A stretch of 64,000 bases of DNA from positions 2,005,773 to 2,069,772 of the forward strand of contig NC_081332.1 of NCBI RefSeq assembly GCF_022539665.2, in the 5' to 3' direction. The stretch's first letter is position 1; each line of letters begins with the position of its first letter. Shown here in pieces: positions 26,782 through 37,119 of the stretch. Made by a program: the position numbers and the translations under genes. The DNA comes from Daphnia carinata (Eukaryota; Arthropoda; Branchiopoda; Diplostraca; Daphniidae). The notes below the pieces were generated by a model. It saw only the letters and a list, made by a program, of their open reading frames with translations, had not been told where the DNA came from and made no database searches.

Positions 26782-29700
26782 AGCCAACGTGTACATACAC
26801 GCATCGATAACTGATAGATTATCGTAGCTCAATCGTTCCCGCAAAACGTTTATACGTTCGACAGGGCAAACTATATTCAATTACGTAATCGACGTTCGCG
26901 CGTGTAATACGCGTTTGGGGGTCTGCAGCACTATGTAGAAAAGATTGAAATCCTTTGCTTCTTTGATCGCATCGCTAGATATTGTTTTTGTTTTTTTTTC
27001 CTTTTCTTTTTTCCAATGTTCTCCAATGGCTTTGATATGGTTCACTTGTTTCTTATTTCCATTCAATTTTTTTCCCTATTTTAACAAACAATCGTTTTTC
27101 TTTAAAACAAAAAAAAAATAAAATAAAATCCGGATATTATTCTTCACGCGAATGTTACGCTTGCGGTGCGTTCCGCTTGCTATTTGATTCGACTCGGTGT
27201 TTATTTAACACAAAGACGGTTGGCGCGCAAGCGCCGATTTCCGGAGATCGGCACGCAATAAAACAGGACATATACACGTACATCCCGATGTGATTTCCTT
27301 TCCCTCCCCCACTCCCCTCTGAAAATTGTCAGGAATTTTAGAATTAAATAGCGGAAATATTGAAGAGCTTCCCTCGCCCACACTCGTGCACTTCCATTTC
27401 GATACGAGGTGTGTGTTTTCCTTTTTCATGTAGGTATTTTTTTCACGCGTGTATCGAACCGAGGGTACGGAAACATGTAGGCCTCTCTAATAGATTCGAA
27501 TAATCCAATTTTCCTTGCCAGTCTTACCTAGAAGAACGAGCTGAGATAAAAAAAAAAGATATATATACAAGGACAACTGCTGCTGCTCTCAAGTGAGCAA
27601 AGAAAACGATTCTAAAAAAATAAAAACGAAGTCAGCCCCATTTCTCAGATCGTTTATGTTTCTTCTGTCACGGTGCCAGCCATAACGTTTTGGAAGCCTG
27701 CCGTCTCTATAACTTGAACGATTTAAAGAAGAAAAAAAAAATAATACATACACCGGAGGCATCTGTGACAGTTGTTTTTGCCACTTTCTTTAATCGAAAA
27801 ACACAGAGAAAATGATTCTTGAGTGTGCCATCGCAGAATCGTTTTCTTTTAAACACACACAACTACCTATAGGCAACGTTGATGCAGCAAGGAACCCTCT
27901 CCCAGTGCTGTGAATCGAGCAATGAACAATGGTTGCAATAGGGATAAGCCCAACCGTGAACTTGGGGAATAAAATCGGTTGCTAATCAATTATTGTCTGC
28001 GTGTGTATATATAAAAAAAAAAAAATCAGCTACATTCACAGTATATGGTATAACGGCGTTATTTAAGACAGGAAAAAAAAATACATAAAAGAATCTATAA
28101 ATTGCTACCCTCGGTCTAATCCATCGATCCAATGAGAGTTGCAAGAACGTTCGTTTATTATATTGGCTGTCTGTGTGTCTCGTGTAAGCGCTGATGTTTA
28201 CGCAAGGCTTATATAGTTCAACACTATAAACATTAGTAATTTTTCTTTTTTTTTGTTCCCTCGTTCGCACTTGGACCAAATAAATGGCTCCCGTGAGTGG
28301 ATTGCGTCACGATTGTGCTTGCTCCATTCTTTTGTGTTGTTCCTTCAATAGGTTTTACCTTTGCCGTGCTGTCGTTGTTAATCCATATCAATAATTCGCC
28401 CTTTCTTTACGTGCGCCAATGTGCGGCTTGAAGAATTGTCGGCGAAGGATTTCGTGAAACACGCAGTTTAAAATTTGCTGCGGTGGAAACGAGGTTGACT
28501 TTGAACACGAACGATTATTCACAGGCAACTCTGCGTTATGTTCCTTTCTTCAATTGAATTCGCAAATTGAATTAACTACAACAACCAACAGCTTTTTAAG
28601 TGAATTCCAAGTGCTTTTGCGTGATTTCGACAAATATAAAAGGACAAACTGCCTTTGGATTAGATACATGGTCTCCGTTTCGTGCGTGAAAAAAAAGGGG
28701 GAGAGCATAAAACGAGAAATCTGTTGGGGTCTATTCAATAGATCTCTGTGAAATTCGGAAGAAAAAGGGAGAGGGATAAAAGGTGATGGCGAATAGCTTT
28801 TCTTTTCTTATCGGTGACACGTCTAACTCAACATGATTATGCGCAAAACGGCGGAAGTGGGTGGGTGCACGAACATTTTGCGACGGTACGTGACGGCGTT
28901 TGGCAAACACAAAACGCCTGTCCGTCACGTTTGTCAGACACGGTCAACCGATGGGAAATGTCATCCCTGTTCCAACGTCACAGGCATAATAACTGATGCG
29001 AGTACGACTAAAGTAGCGAACTCGACGTACGAATATAAGAAAGCATCGAATTTCAGTAAAGATTTCTCTTTTTTTAAAGATTGCTTTAAATAGCTAATGG
29101 TTGCAGCTTAATTTTTTTTTTCTTTTGGGCCTTGCCCCGTCCGTATCGATCTTGATCATCGTCATCATTTCATCTATTATGTGCCTCTTCCTTTCCACTT
29201 TTTTTTTCTCTTTTGTGTTTGGCTTTTGTTCGTGACATTCGACTGCCGACGGTCTAAAGAAAAATTCTACGATAACGAGCGTACCCGATATTTTTAACAA
29301 TTAATTTTTCTTCAGAGAAAAATGCATAGATATAAAAAGAAAAAAAAAACGAGATATGTCATTTGCATAAAGCTAATAGATCTTCCCTTCATTTGCAAAC
29401 AACAGTTTTCCATGCAGAGCAAACATTTTTCAGGCCGTCTTTTTCCTCTTCTTCTGTGTACACACATTTTGAAAGTTGGAATAAAAGAAAACTTCAAAGG
29501 CATCGGGTTAGTCTCATAGGCTGCCTCTTGTCGCGCGTTTGTGCAGCACGAGAATGTTGCTTCCTTATCTAGCTATCGATATAAAAAAAAAAAAATTGAC
29601 AGCGAAATACGTGAACAAAAAAGAAAAAGAAGAAGAAAAAGGCTCGGTCGCAACAGGCTGCGCAGGCACTCGTACAGGCATAGACCGTGTAACGAGGTCG

Positions 29701-30005
29701 CATACCAACCGAACCGAATAACTCGATGATCATTTAGCTTCCAGACGTTGTATCCATACAATTAGAGAATAAGGACGGGGATTTTTGGCAGCATTCCTAC
29801 TTGCCAATATATATAGTATAATACGAAACTTGGCTGGCGTATTATTGCTCACGATACGTAAAGACAAATAGGAAAGCTTTGTATCCTTCGTTTTGCTATA
29901 TCCCTCGAAGAAATGCGACCCCCTAATACTGCTCCCCCCCCCCCTTTTTTTTGTGTGCGTGTGTGTTAACATTCTAAACAGATGGTCAAACGTGGAGACT
30001 CTCAC

Positions 30006-30857
30006 CGTGACGTAAACAGCGAACGGCATGACCAACGTAGCGACAAGTAGATCGGCGATAGCCAAACTGATGATGAAGTAATTGGTGGCCGTCTGCAGGG
30101 CCCTCTCGCGATACACGCTCAGGATGACGAGCACGTTGCCGAAGACGGTCAACAACGGGAACAAGAAGAGCAAGAGGGCCCAGAAATTTTTGGCTTCCAT
30201 GTCGTCATCGTATCCGTCGATGGTGCCGTTGGTGTAGTTGGACACATCATCGACGGCCGTCGTCAGGCAGGGCATGCGATTCGGCGCGGCGGACGTGCCG
30301 TTCAGGACGCAGCCGGCCGGAAAATGCGTCGTGCTGTTCAGGTAGGACGAAGCGTCGCGCCAGGTGGTCGTCGTGCTGTTCAACAGCTCCGTCACGGAGC
30401 CCAGCCAGTTGGATTCGCTCCGATTGTTGGCCGTCTTCCCCCTGCCGAGGTGCGTCCAATCGGAGAGCGTCGTGCCGCTGTTGCCGCCGCTCCCGCCGGG
30501 CGCGTTGATGCTATTGACGTCACTGTAGTGCGTGTCGTGAGGTGTTCTCGGGTAGTAGGCGCTACTGGTGCTGGCCCGACCCAACATGGCCGGCCGACCG
30601 GCCACGGTAGGTCGAACGAGACGCAGCGCGCTTCGCTTCGTGTTGAACGCGAACGAGCCGGCCGTTGGGTCGCCGTCGGCCGGTGCCGGCTTGGCTGCCG
30701 TCACGCCGCGCACAACGTACCCTTGAATTCTGGCCATTTTAGATGAATACCGTTTTGTGCTGGACGCTGTCACTGGAACGACGACCGACGTCACGGTGGC
30801 CGTCGTCGTGTCCGCCAACGCGACCGCCGCTGTCGACAGGCTCTCCATGGCTATCAT
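30006..30857 (-). CDS. Dop2R: D2-like dopamine receptor, first coding exon (N-terminus, TM1, TM2)
   Basis: The exon encodes about 220 extracellular residues, then TM1 ([10 protein letters not shown]... with the GNVLV motif) and TM2 ([12 protein letters not shown], with the conserved sodium-site Asp), ending AVYVT at the donor gtgaga. The N-terminus has about six N-glycosylation sequons (NRS, NST twice, NGT twice, NYT) and is Ser/Thr-rich and basic, with no obvious signal peptide. Two in-frame ATGs compete: 30857, and 30848 in the stronger context gccATGG. The frame stays open upstream to an acceptor-like site (T-rich tract then ccag at 30904-30901), so a 5' UTR exon, or possibly extra coding, lies upstream. 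The exon is clearly GC-richer than its surroundings. With the TM3 exon, the D2-like assignment is strong; the ligand is inferred from the family. Confidence 0.9.
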
Positions 30858-30900
30858 CACTATCCGCGTGTATTCCCGAAAGAACTGAACTTGGGACACT

Positions 30901-33900
30901 CTGGAATTTTGAATGATTAAAATTAAAATTAAAAAAAAATAAATAAAAAAAGAACTCGGCGAATTTTTAGATCAGCCGCTGGAAGTTTTCCGTGTACATC
31001 CCGACCGATTCCATGGCTATGGAATAAAAAAAAAAAATCAAAACGATCGACGTTCGGATTTCACATTTTATTTGATTCTCTTTTCAATTAGTTCGCACAC
31101 AAAATGCATAATTGCACGCCACTTTTCACGATAATTTCGTCGCCTTTTGATACGCTCTTGAGATGTTCCGCTGTGAGACTTGGGCGGATGTCGGACGCTA
31201 TTCAGCTACACTCCATCGTCATCGATGTATATTTGCGCACAATCAAAGAACTCGATTACAAGTGAACAACTCTGGCCGGGCGAACGCAGAGCGACGGAAG
31301 CGAAGATGCGACTGCACGTCCTACACAATCCGCACTAAAGTTTCTATATCTTGTTGTCGCGCCCTCCCTCTTCCTTCCTTGGCGGATGTTCAATCGGCTT
31401 TAGATATAGTGTGTGTATATACGTATCGCATATACCTTTTCGCTGCGCTGCCTGGACTGAGCGGCAGGACAGGCGACACATGCGCACGCACTCAAATGCC
31501 GTCTGCATAATACTCTGTCGAATATTCATATACGAAATATATATATACATATCCTAGATACAAGCTACTAGATTTTAAAAAAAATAATAAATAAAATGGA
31601 CAATGACCAGCATCATCAGTTGAACAGCTTCACTTTGAAATACGAGCCTCTAATCGGAAGAGTATAGACGAACATCTACATGATGGAGACAGGCTTAACT
31701 TTTGCGGGAGAAACCATAGAGCTTGCCATAAGACCACACTGGACCCCAACAGGATGTTCTACTCTTGTCGTTTCGGAGAAGATGATGTTTACAAGATATT
31801 TCGTTAAGGGGAAATGCCTCGCGATCTTGGATTTAATTGTGATAAATCAACTTTAAAAAAAGCGTAAATCCCATATCCGTTGGCTGGTCTTCGTATATAT
31901 ATACTGTATATAGGCTGTGTTTCAAAGATTTGAAGAGGACATATCTTTTGTTCAACGAGACGTCGAACAATTGTCTAGGTGTTTTTTTTTTGTTTTCTGT
32001 TTTTGGTGTGGTGGAATGTTCTGGAAGATGAGGCTACATACTAATCTGGCGAGTATACGAAATGAATTCAGCCATCCGTGTATTTTTCCATTAGTCTAAA
32101 AGATCATGGGCTGACGAATCAAAGCGAGCACTTGTCGAGCGTGTGTCTAGATAAAATGGGCGAAGGCGTTGAGTGGCCAGGCAAGTGCGTGCTGTATGGC
32201 TATATATGCGTGAAAAGTATATAGAGTTGACACTGCGCGGTGCACTTGCCGCATGTGTCATTATAAAAAAAAAGAAAAAAAAAAAAAAGAAAGGGCGCAA
32301 TGAAAACTGGAAGAGACACGACAAAGACAATGACGACGCGGAGGGTCGTGTCGTTTGTAATGAAATGTGTGTCGCTTCGCGAACGTTACTCGCGCGGATT
32401 ACATGTATAGGGCTATATAACCGGCGAGCATCAAGACTTAAGCTTTCACCACCACTAGATATAGCGCCGCCGTAGAACATATATACTCTCGACTGCTTTC
32501 TTTTTCGGGTTTAACTACATCATTGGCCGACCTTAAATCGCGTATAACTATGGCCTACCTTATCGTGGTCGGTTTGCGTTAAAACGAAAAAAGAAAAAAG
32601 AGATTCTAGGGCAGTTTCTTTTATTTAGATATGCAGTAGGCGCGTGTACACGTATTTCTTACTTCTTTCTTTTTTGTCATTAAACAAAAGAAGAAAACTT
32701 TTACTTTGGTATACAGCAGTTTTATTCACGGTGACGTATACGCCGTAACCTCTATAGAATCCCTAGCGTGAGAGGCCATGATATACTTCCCTGGCGACCT
32801 TGCTCTTGGTAAGGGCTTTTCTTATTTTTATTTTGCATATCATACCGCCTCTACGTCTTTGCATATACTTCTTGAATAAAACAATGCTCGTGGCATTGCA
32901 CTCGTTCTCATACAGGAGGTGCATGCAGTAGAGGGGTGGGTCGGCTAGGGCAGCAAAGAGCTCATTATATGAAATAGTATGACAGAGACAAAAGGTACAC
33001 GTATAGAGTCACGTATATATAAATGTAGTAGAAACAGGAAAGCTTTATTGCAATATATAGCCCATGGCCAGCACATACGAAATTTCAGAGATGTGTATGT
33101 AATGAGTCCATCGTTTTCGTTTCAACAACACGAGTTTGCCAGCAAAACGGACTTTATACTTCGAGGAGGGGCATCGAAGGGAAACAATGAGCAATTCGCA
33201 TTTTTAGAGCCCCTCTATGTCCTGATGAGATGTTATTACATTTAGGTACAACCCTGCGAATTCAGAGAGCAAAAGGGTACGAAAGTGGATGGGTAATATT
33301 AAGCTGTTCGAAACCTATTTATTCTGTAAGGTTCACAATCACAATTGAAGATCTAGTTTTAAAGGCTCTGTTTATGTAGTATTTCCTTGGATTTTTAAAG
33401 AATTCTTTATCTCTGAAGATACATTCATCGCGTGCCCTTTCGTCTATACTGTGTTATCGTGCTCTTCGCCGCGTCAATGACGACCCGCACTGGTCCCCTC
33501 CGTATGAAAAAGCCTATATCTTCTTTAATGGTTGGGTGCAATGCTTATATAGACTTATGGCAGTGTAAATATAAAAGGAAGCGAACGTAGAGGTGTCAAT
33601 ACAACTTACGGCCACTGCACTGATGCTGGCCGATAATAAGCCGGGCGTTTCTTTTACGCCTTTGTGCGTCTCCGTCGTTACGGTTGTCCGTGCGTCAAAG
33701 ATATGTTGTACTTGTCTGCTGCTTTTTATACGGAAACACACAATGGACGGACACCGAACAATATCAGGCGGTAAAAATAAAAAAGAAGGAGGATAAAGGA
33801 AAACACGTTATTTAATGTTATGAGAGTGCACATTGTTGCTTTATCTCATAAGTTACGTTTGTTGGTGCTTACACAAAGACTAATAGTACATCACGGTGTG

Positions 33901-35513
33901 ACGTGAAGTAATTGTAGTAAAACGAAAGAGATGACGTTTTCTTTTTTCTTCCAATCACTGTGGGTTTTTTTTTTCCAATAATAAATCTACGTTTATGAGT
34001 CACCTCCAGACTTTGATATAGTGACTTCTTGTGAGCGTGGTAACATTGGGTTTATGTGATAATGCAGTAACAAAGAAAAAGAGATGCTTTAAAGTTTTTT
34101 AACGCCAATGTCGAGAATATTTGTGAATATACGTAGTTCTTAGTTTGCTTCTTTATATACTTCCCCTGATGCTGCTACTCCTCCGATACTTCAGCGAATG
34201 TGTTAGACATTAAAGAAAAAGACATTAATGAGTTGTGAAACGTCCTACTGCCCAAAATACCAATCTCCAATCATGTGAGAATGATACCTGAAATGTGGCC
34301 CTTCATTTTTCCCATTTGTTTCAAAAACTATAAGCCCAATATAAAAACAAACTTGATTTTCGTGATTCGCGTTCCATTTTGAATCGAAATCATGTATTTT
34401 AAACTGTATTTAAAATTTTGCCAAAAATGAAAAAGTGGGAAGGCTATAGCCTTCTCATTTTTGTCAAAATCGGTCAAAAACGAAATCTCTTGGAATTGGA
34501 TGAAACTCACACAGTATAATGAAAATTGAACGCTGATTTTGATTCAGCTATTAGTTTTCTCCTTAACCCAGCCGTTTTGATAATAAAAGAAAAGAGTGAA
34601 CTTCTTTTGCGCCGTACTGATAGTGATTCAAAAAACGATTGACTTAATAAAAAAATGACAATTTTGAATCGCATTCGTACCGTACTAGTAAGTGTAATTT
34701 TTTGGCGCACAAAATAGCGTTATCAAATATGAAAAATCGATTTCCGTGATAAGCATTCAATTTCGAAAAAAACGATTGACTTTTGTCAAAATCGACCAAA
34801 AACGAAATCTCTTGGAATTCGATGAAACTCACACAGTATAATGAAAATTGAACGCGGATTTCGATTCAGCTATTAGTTTTCTCTTTAACCTAGCCGTTTT
34901 GAAAATTTTGTCAAATGGCGCGCAAGCGTTATCAAAAAAATTTAAAAAACGATTGACTTAATGAAAAAAATCTTATACTGTATATCTTCTCATTTTTGTC
35001 AAATCGGCAAAAATGGATATCTTGCGGAATTTCATCAAAATCATTTATTTTGATGCAAAATTCAATGCTGATTTCGAAAAATGCATTTGTTGTGTCGTCA
35101 AGCTAACTGTTTTTGAAATAAACATAAGCAATTACCGGGCGAATTTTCCCTCAAAAATCTGCAAAATCTGACATTCATTGGAATTTTCTTCAAATCACTA
35201 AACATACTCAAAATTATAGCTCACCCTTTAGGACAAGCCGTTTTCTCGGTTGGTGTGAGCGGCCAGCTGATCGGGGCACAAATTCTTTTGAGGCTTAATA
35301 ACTTATTTTATCACGAAACCTAATTATTTGATTATATCGTTGAACGCCATTTTACGCGAAAGATATATGTATTTTTAAAGGTGTCTTTGGAATGACTAAC
35401 AACGCAAAATGTTGCCTAGGTTGAACAAACATCCGATCATCACCACTGAAAATTCAGTTTCGGTAGACAATTATCATAGTATTCCTAAGCAGCATGTGTT
35501 TGCATGTTTTCTG
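30901..35513. other. Dop2R upstream region (non-coding)
   Basis: The sequence from the acceptor at 30901 rightwards should hold the Dop2R 5' UTR exon(s) and promoter, but I cannot place the first exon or start site with confidence. TATA-like strings occur (for example near 32413-32420) and are too common here to be informative. No conserved coding exon is seen on either strand. A degenerate dispersed repeat occupies about 34320-35100 and is listed separately. The right end meets the 3' end of the minus-strand gene that stops at 35514. Confidence 0.5.
34320..35100. repeat. degenerate dispersed repeat related to the 177 bp satellite
   Basis: This locus carries one copy of the palindromic module GAAGGCTATAGCCTTC (about 34438-34453) preceded by TGAAAAAGT, as in the satellite. 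It is followed by two diverged copies, about 322 bp apart, of a unit that includes cgaaatctct (34481 and 34803) and ccgttttg. About 34980-35090 resembles a decayed satellite monomer (tctcatttttgtcaaat, later ttgatgcaaaattcaatgct). The same order of motifs flanks the large array at 44.66-53.3 kb. No open frame, terminal inverted repeat or target-site duplication was found by eye, so the element class and its true ends are unknown. Confidence 0.8.
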
Positions 35514-36782
35514 TTATGTTTTTATATTCCGTAGAACATCAAGCATCTCTGTAACATTAGGTCTGTCCGATGGATACTGACAAGCGTAGACGAACACCAT
35601 TTTCCCGTGTTGATTGAAAATTACATTTCCCGCCATCTGTAGCGTGGCGTTAACAGATCAGAAATTATGTTATTTTGTTTTTTCAATGTCGTATCACCTG
35701 AAGTGGATCATCGATATAATCGGTAAACGGCTTCGGTAGTTCTGTACCAACAGCTAATTCTGCGCTATAAAAAAGCATATTCGCAATTCTCCACACCTGC
35801 AATCACACGTGAGGGTTAATTGCTTGAAAGTATGAATATTTAAGGTTCACATGCCTGATAAAGGGAGCGTTTGAACTGCAGCGCCTTGTAAAAATGACGG
35901 TCGAAATCAGTCCATATTGGGAAAAGGCAACCAGTTTCTTTTTGCCATCTTAAGGCTCCATTCTGACAGCCAAATGAGACGACATGGATATCGCAATTCA
36001 AAGAAGCAAATGAGTCCTATTCAATCGGAAAAGATTATTTGAAAATTAAATAATGGAAAATGTATAAATGAATCATACTTTCTGTTCTTCAATATGCTTT
36101 ATATGCTGCCGTCAAGGTAGTCAGGCAAAGTGGCGGAGAAATACAAAAAGTGAATATTTGTTGTTATTCGTTATTTGCTTTACCATTGACACAGTATTAT
36201 CATTGATCCTAGTTAAAGATAATGAGGAAATCTGTTGTTCGTTGGCAGGGTTCTTATTTTCAGAACACATCTTTTTCTCCATAAACTCGTCGACCGTTAG
36301 CAGAAATTCGTCCCATTTTTCCTGGGTGGAGAGACATGAAAAAAAATAAAAATCAATTGAGTCTTCATTGTAGTAACTGAGGTACAAACCTCAACCAGAA
36401 GAAGTTCTTCAACAGCATCCCTTATGCTACATTCTGAAAAATAGCTTGCCCACAATTTCTCCAAGGTATCTCGTTTTTCACATCCAGAACTAGTTGTCAA
36501 AACAGAAGTTTGAGGTTAACTATTATTTGAATGTCTTTCAATAATATTACTTTTTGAAAAGAAGCGAATAGCAGTTGGTAACTCGCCATAACATACCGTA
36601 GTCTTTCGTGACAAATTCATCAGGGTTCCCTGTGTAGTTCACATGTTGATTGCAACATAAAGATAGAGCTTATAACTATCTAACTTATTACAACCTGAAA
36701 AGCGTAGCTCAGCTTCCACTAGAATTTCTGTGATTGCAGCTGCTGTTTCTGCCAATAAGTTAGACAATTCAGCAGGATTCAT
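35514..36782 (-). CDS. eight-exon gene for an unrecognised 271-residue protein
   Basis: Exons (minus strand, transcript order) are 36782-36695, 36629-36551, 36489-36390, 36321-36184, 36105-36079, 36016-35855, 35796-35698 and 35636-35514. They total 816 bp, keep frame at every junction and end in TAA. The start is ATG in aaaggATGA (MNPAELSNLLAETAAAITEI). I see no signal peptide, membrane segment or named domain. The N-terminal half looks helical and acidic, and the C-terminal half has aromatic-rich stretches (CLFPIWTDFDRHFYKAL, VWRIANMLFY). The last exon (ACQYPSDRPNVTEMLDVL) recalls kinase subdomain XI, but no catalytic motifs are present. The introns are short (about 55-80 bp). The fifth exon is only 27 bp, and the intron after 35855 appears to start with GC. 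Consistent frame over eight exons argues it is real; the function is unknown. Confidence 0.75.
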
Positions 36783-37119
36783 CCTTTAGAAAATATCTAT
36801 ACAAAAAAGAAATGAGTAATAGTGCATTATTCTCCAGAACTGGAAATCAATGTTCAAGACTACCAAGCACCCAAAGTTACTTCACAGTCTGTGCTAGTAT
36901 TGGGGAGTAAGATGACTATCTAAAAATTTTTACATGTATTGATATTTTACATTCTGGCAAAACTTGCTATGCCAGGTATGTGGGATCTTTCATATTCTAC
37001 ACTCAGTCAACACAGAACCTAGCTTTGTTGTTTTATAAATGATTCAATAGGAAATACAGCTTGAAGTTACATTATACTTCTAACCTTATCATCAACTGCA
37101 AAAATATTAAGTACGTACC
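36783..37119 (-). other. probable 5' UTR intron of the 271-residue protein gene
   Basis: Upstream of the ATG at 36782 there is a good acceptor on the minus strand (a T-rich tract then gtatag, so the exon resumes at 36796). A donor-like ggtacgtac puts the end of an upstream non-coding exon at 37119. This suggests a spliced 5' UTR of 14 nt plus an upstream exon starting somewhere near 37150-37190. It is inferred from splice signals only. Confidence 0.5.

Larger units (their letters stand above)
2319..30005 (-). other. 27.7 kb Dop2R intron with no supported gene
   Basis: The interval runs from the donor gtgaga at 30005 to the acceptor ag at 2320-2319 (minus strand). On both strands I see only short open frames, mostly from A/T-rich simple sequence, with no domain signature or credible exon chain. 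No missing receptor coding lies here, because loop 1 is continuous across the junction (AVYVT then VNAKW). The interval holds many C/G homopolymers of 10-16 nt (for example 11874-11885, 12722-12734, 18168-18181, 19376-19391, 20268-20283), a 31 nt T run at 17524-17554, several microsatellites and a set of perfect hairpins. It may contain enhancers or non-coding RNAs that cannot be identified from sequence alone. Confidence 0.7.

Noticed and set aside
28833-29093. 86 aa open frame on the plus strand with several cysteines
   Set aside because: It overlaps a bulged inverted repeat, and I could not find flanking exons or a recognisable pattern. The cysteines alone are not evidence.
30324-30746. 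140 aa open frame on the plus strand
   Set aside because: It is the antisense shadow of the GC-rich Dop2R first coding exon.
35514-35636. Protein kinase C-lobe in the unrecognised gene
   Set aside because: Only a short resemblance at the last exon; no glycine loop, HRD or DFG motif occurs in the 271-residue model.
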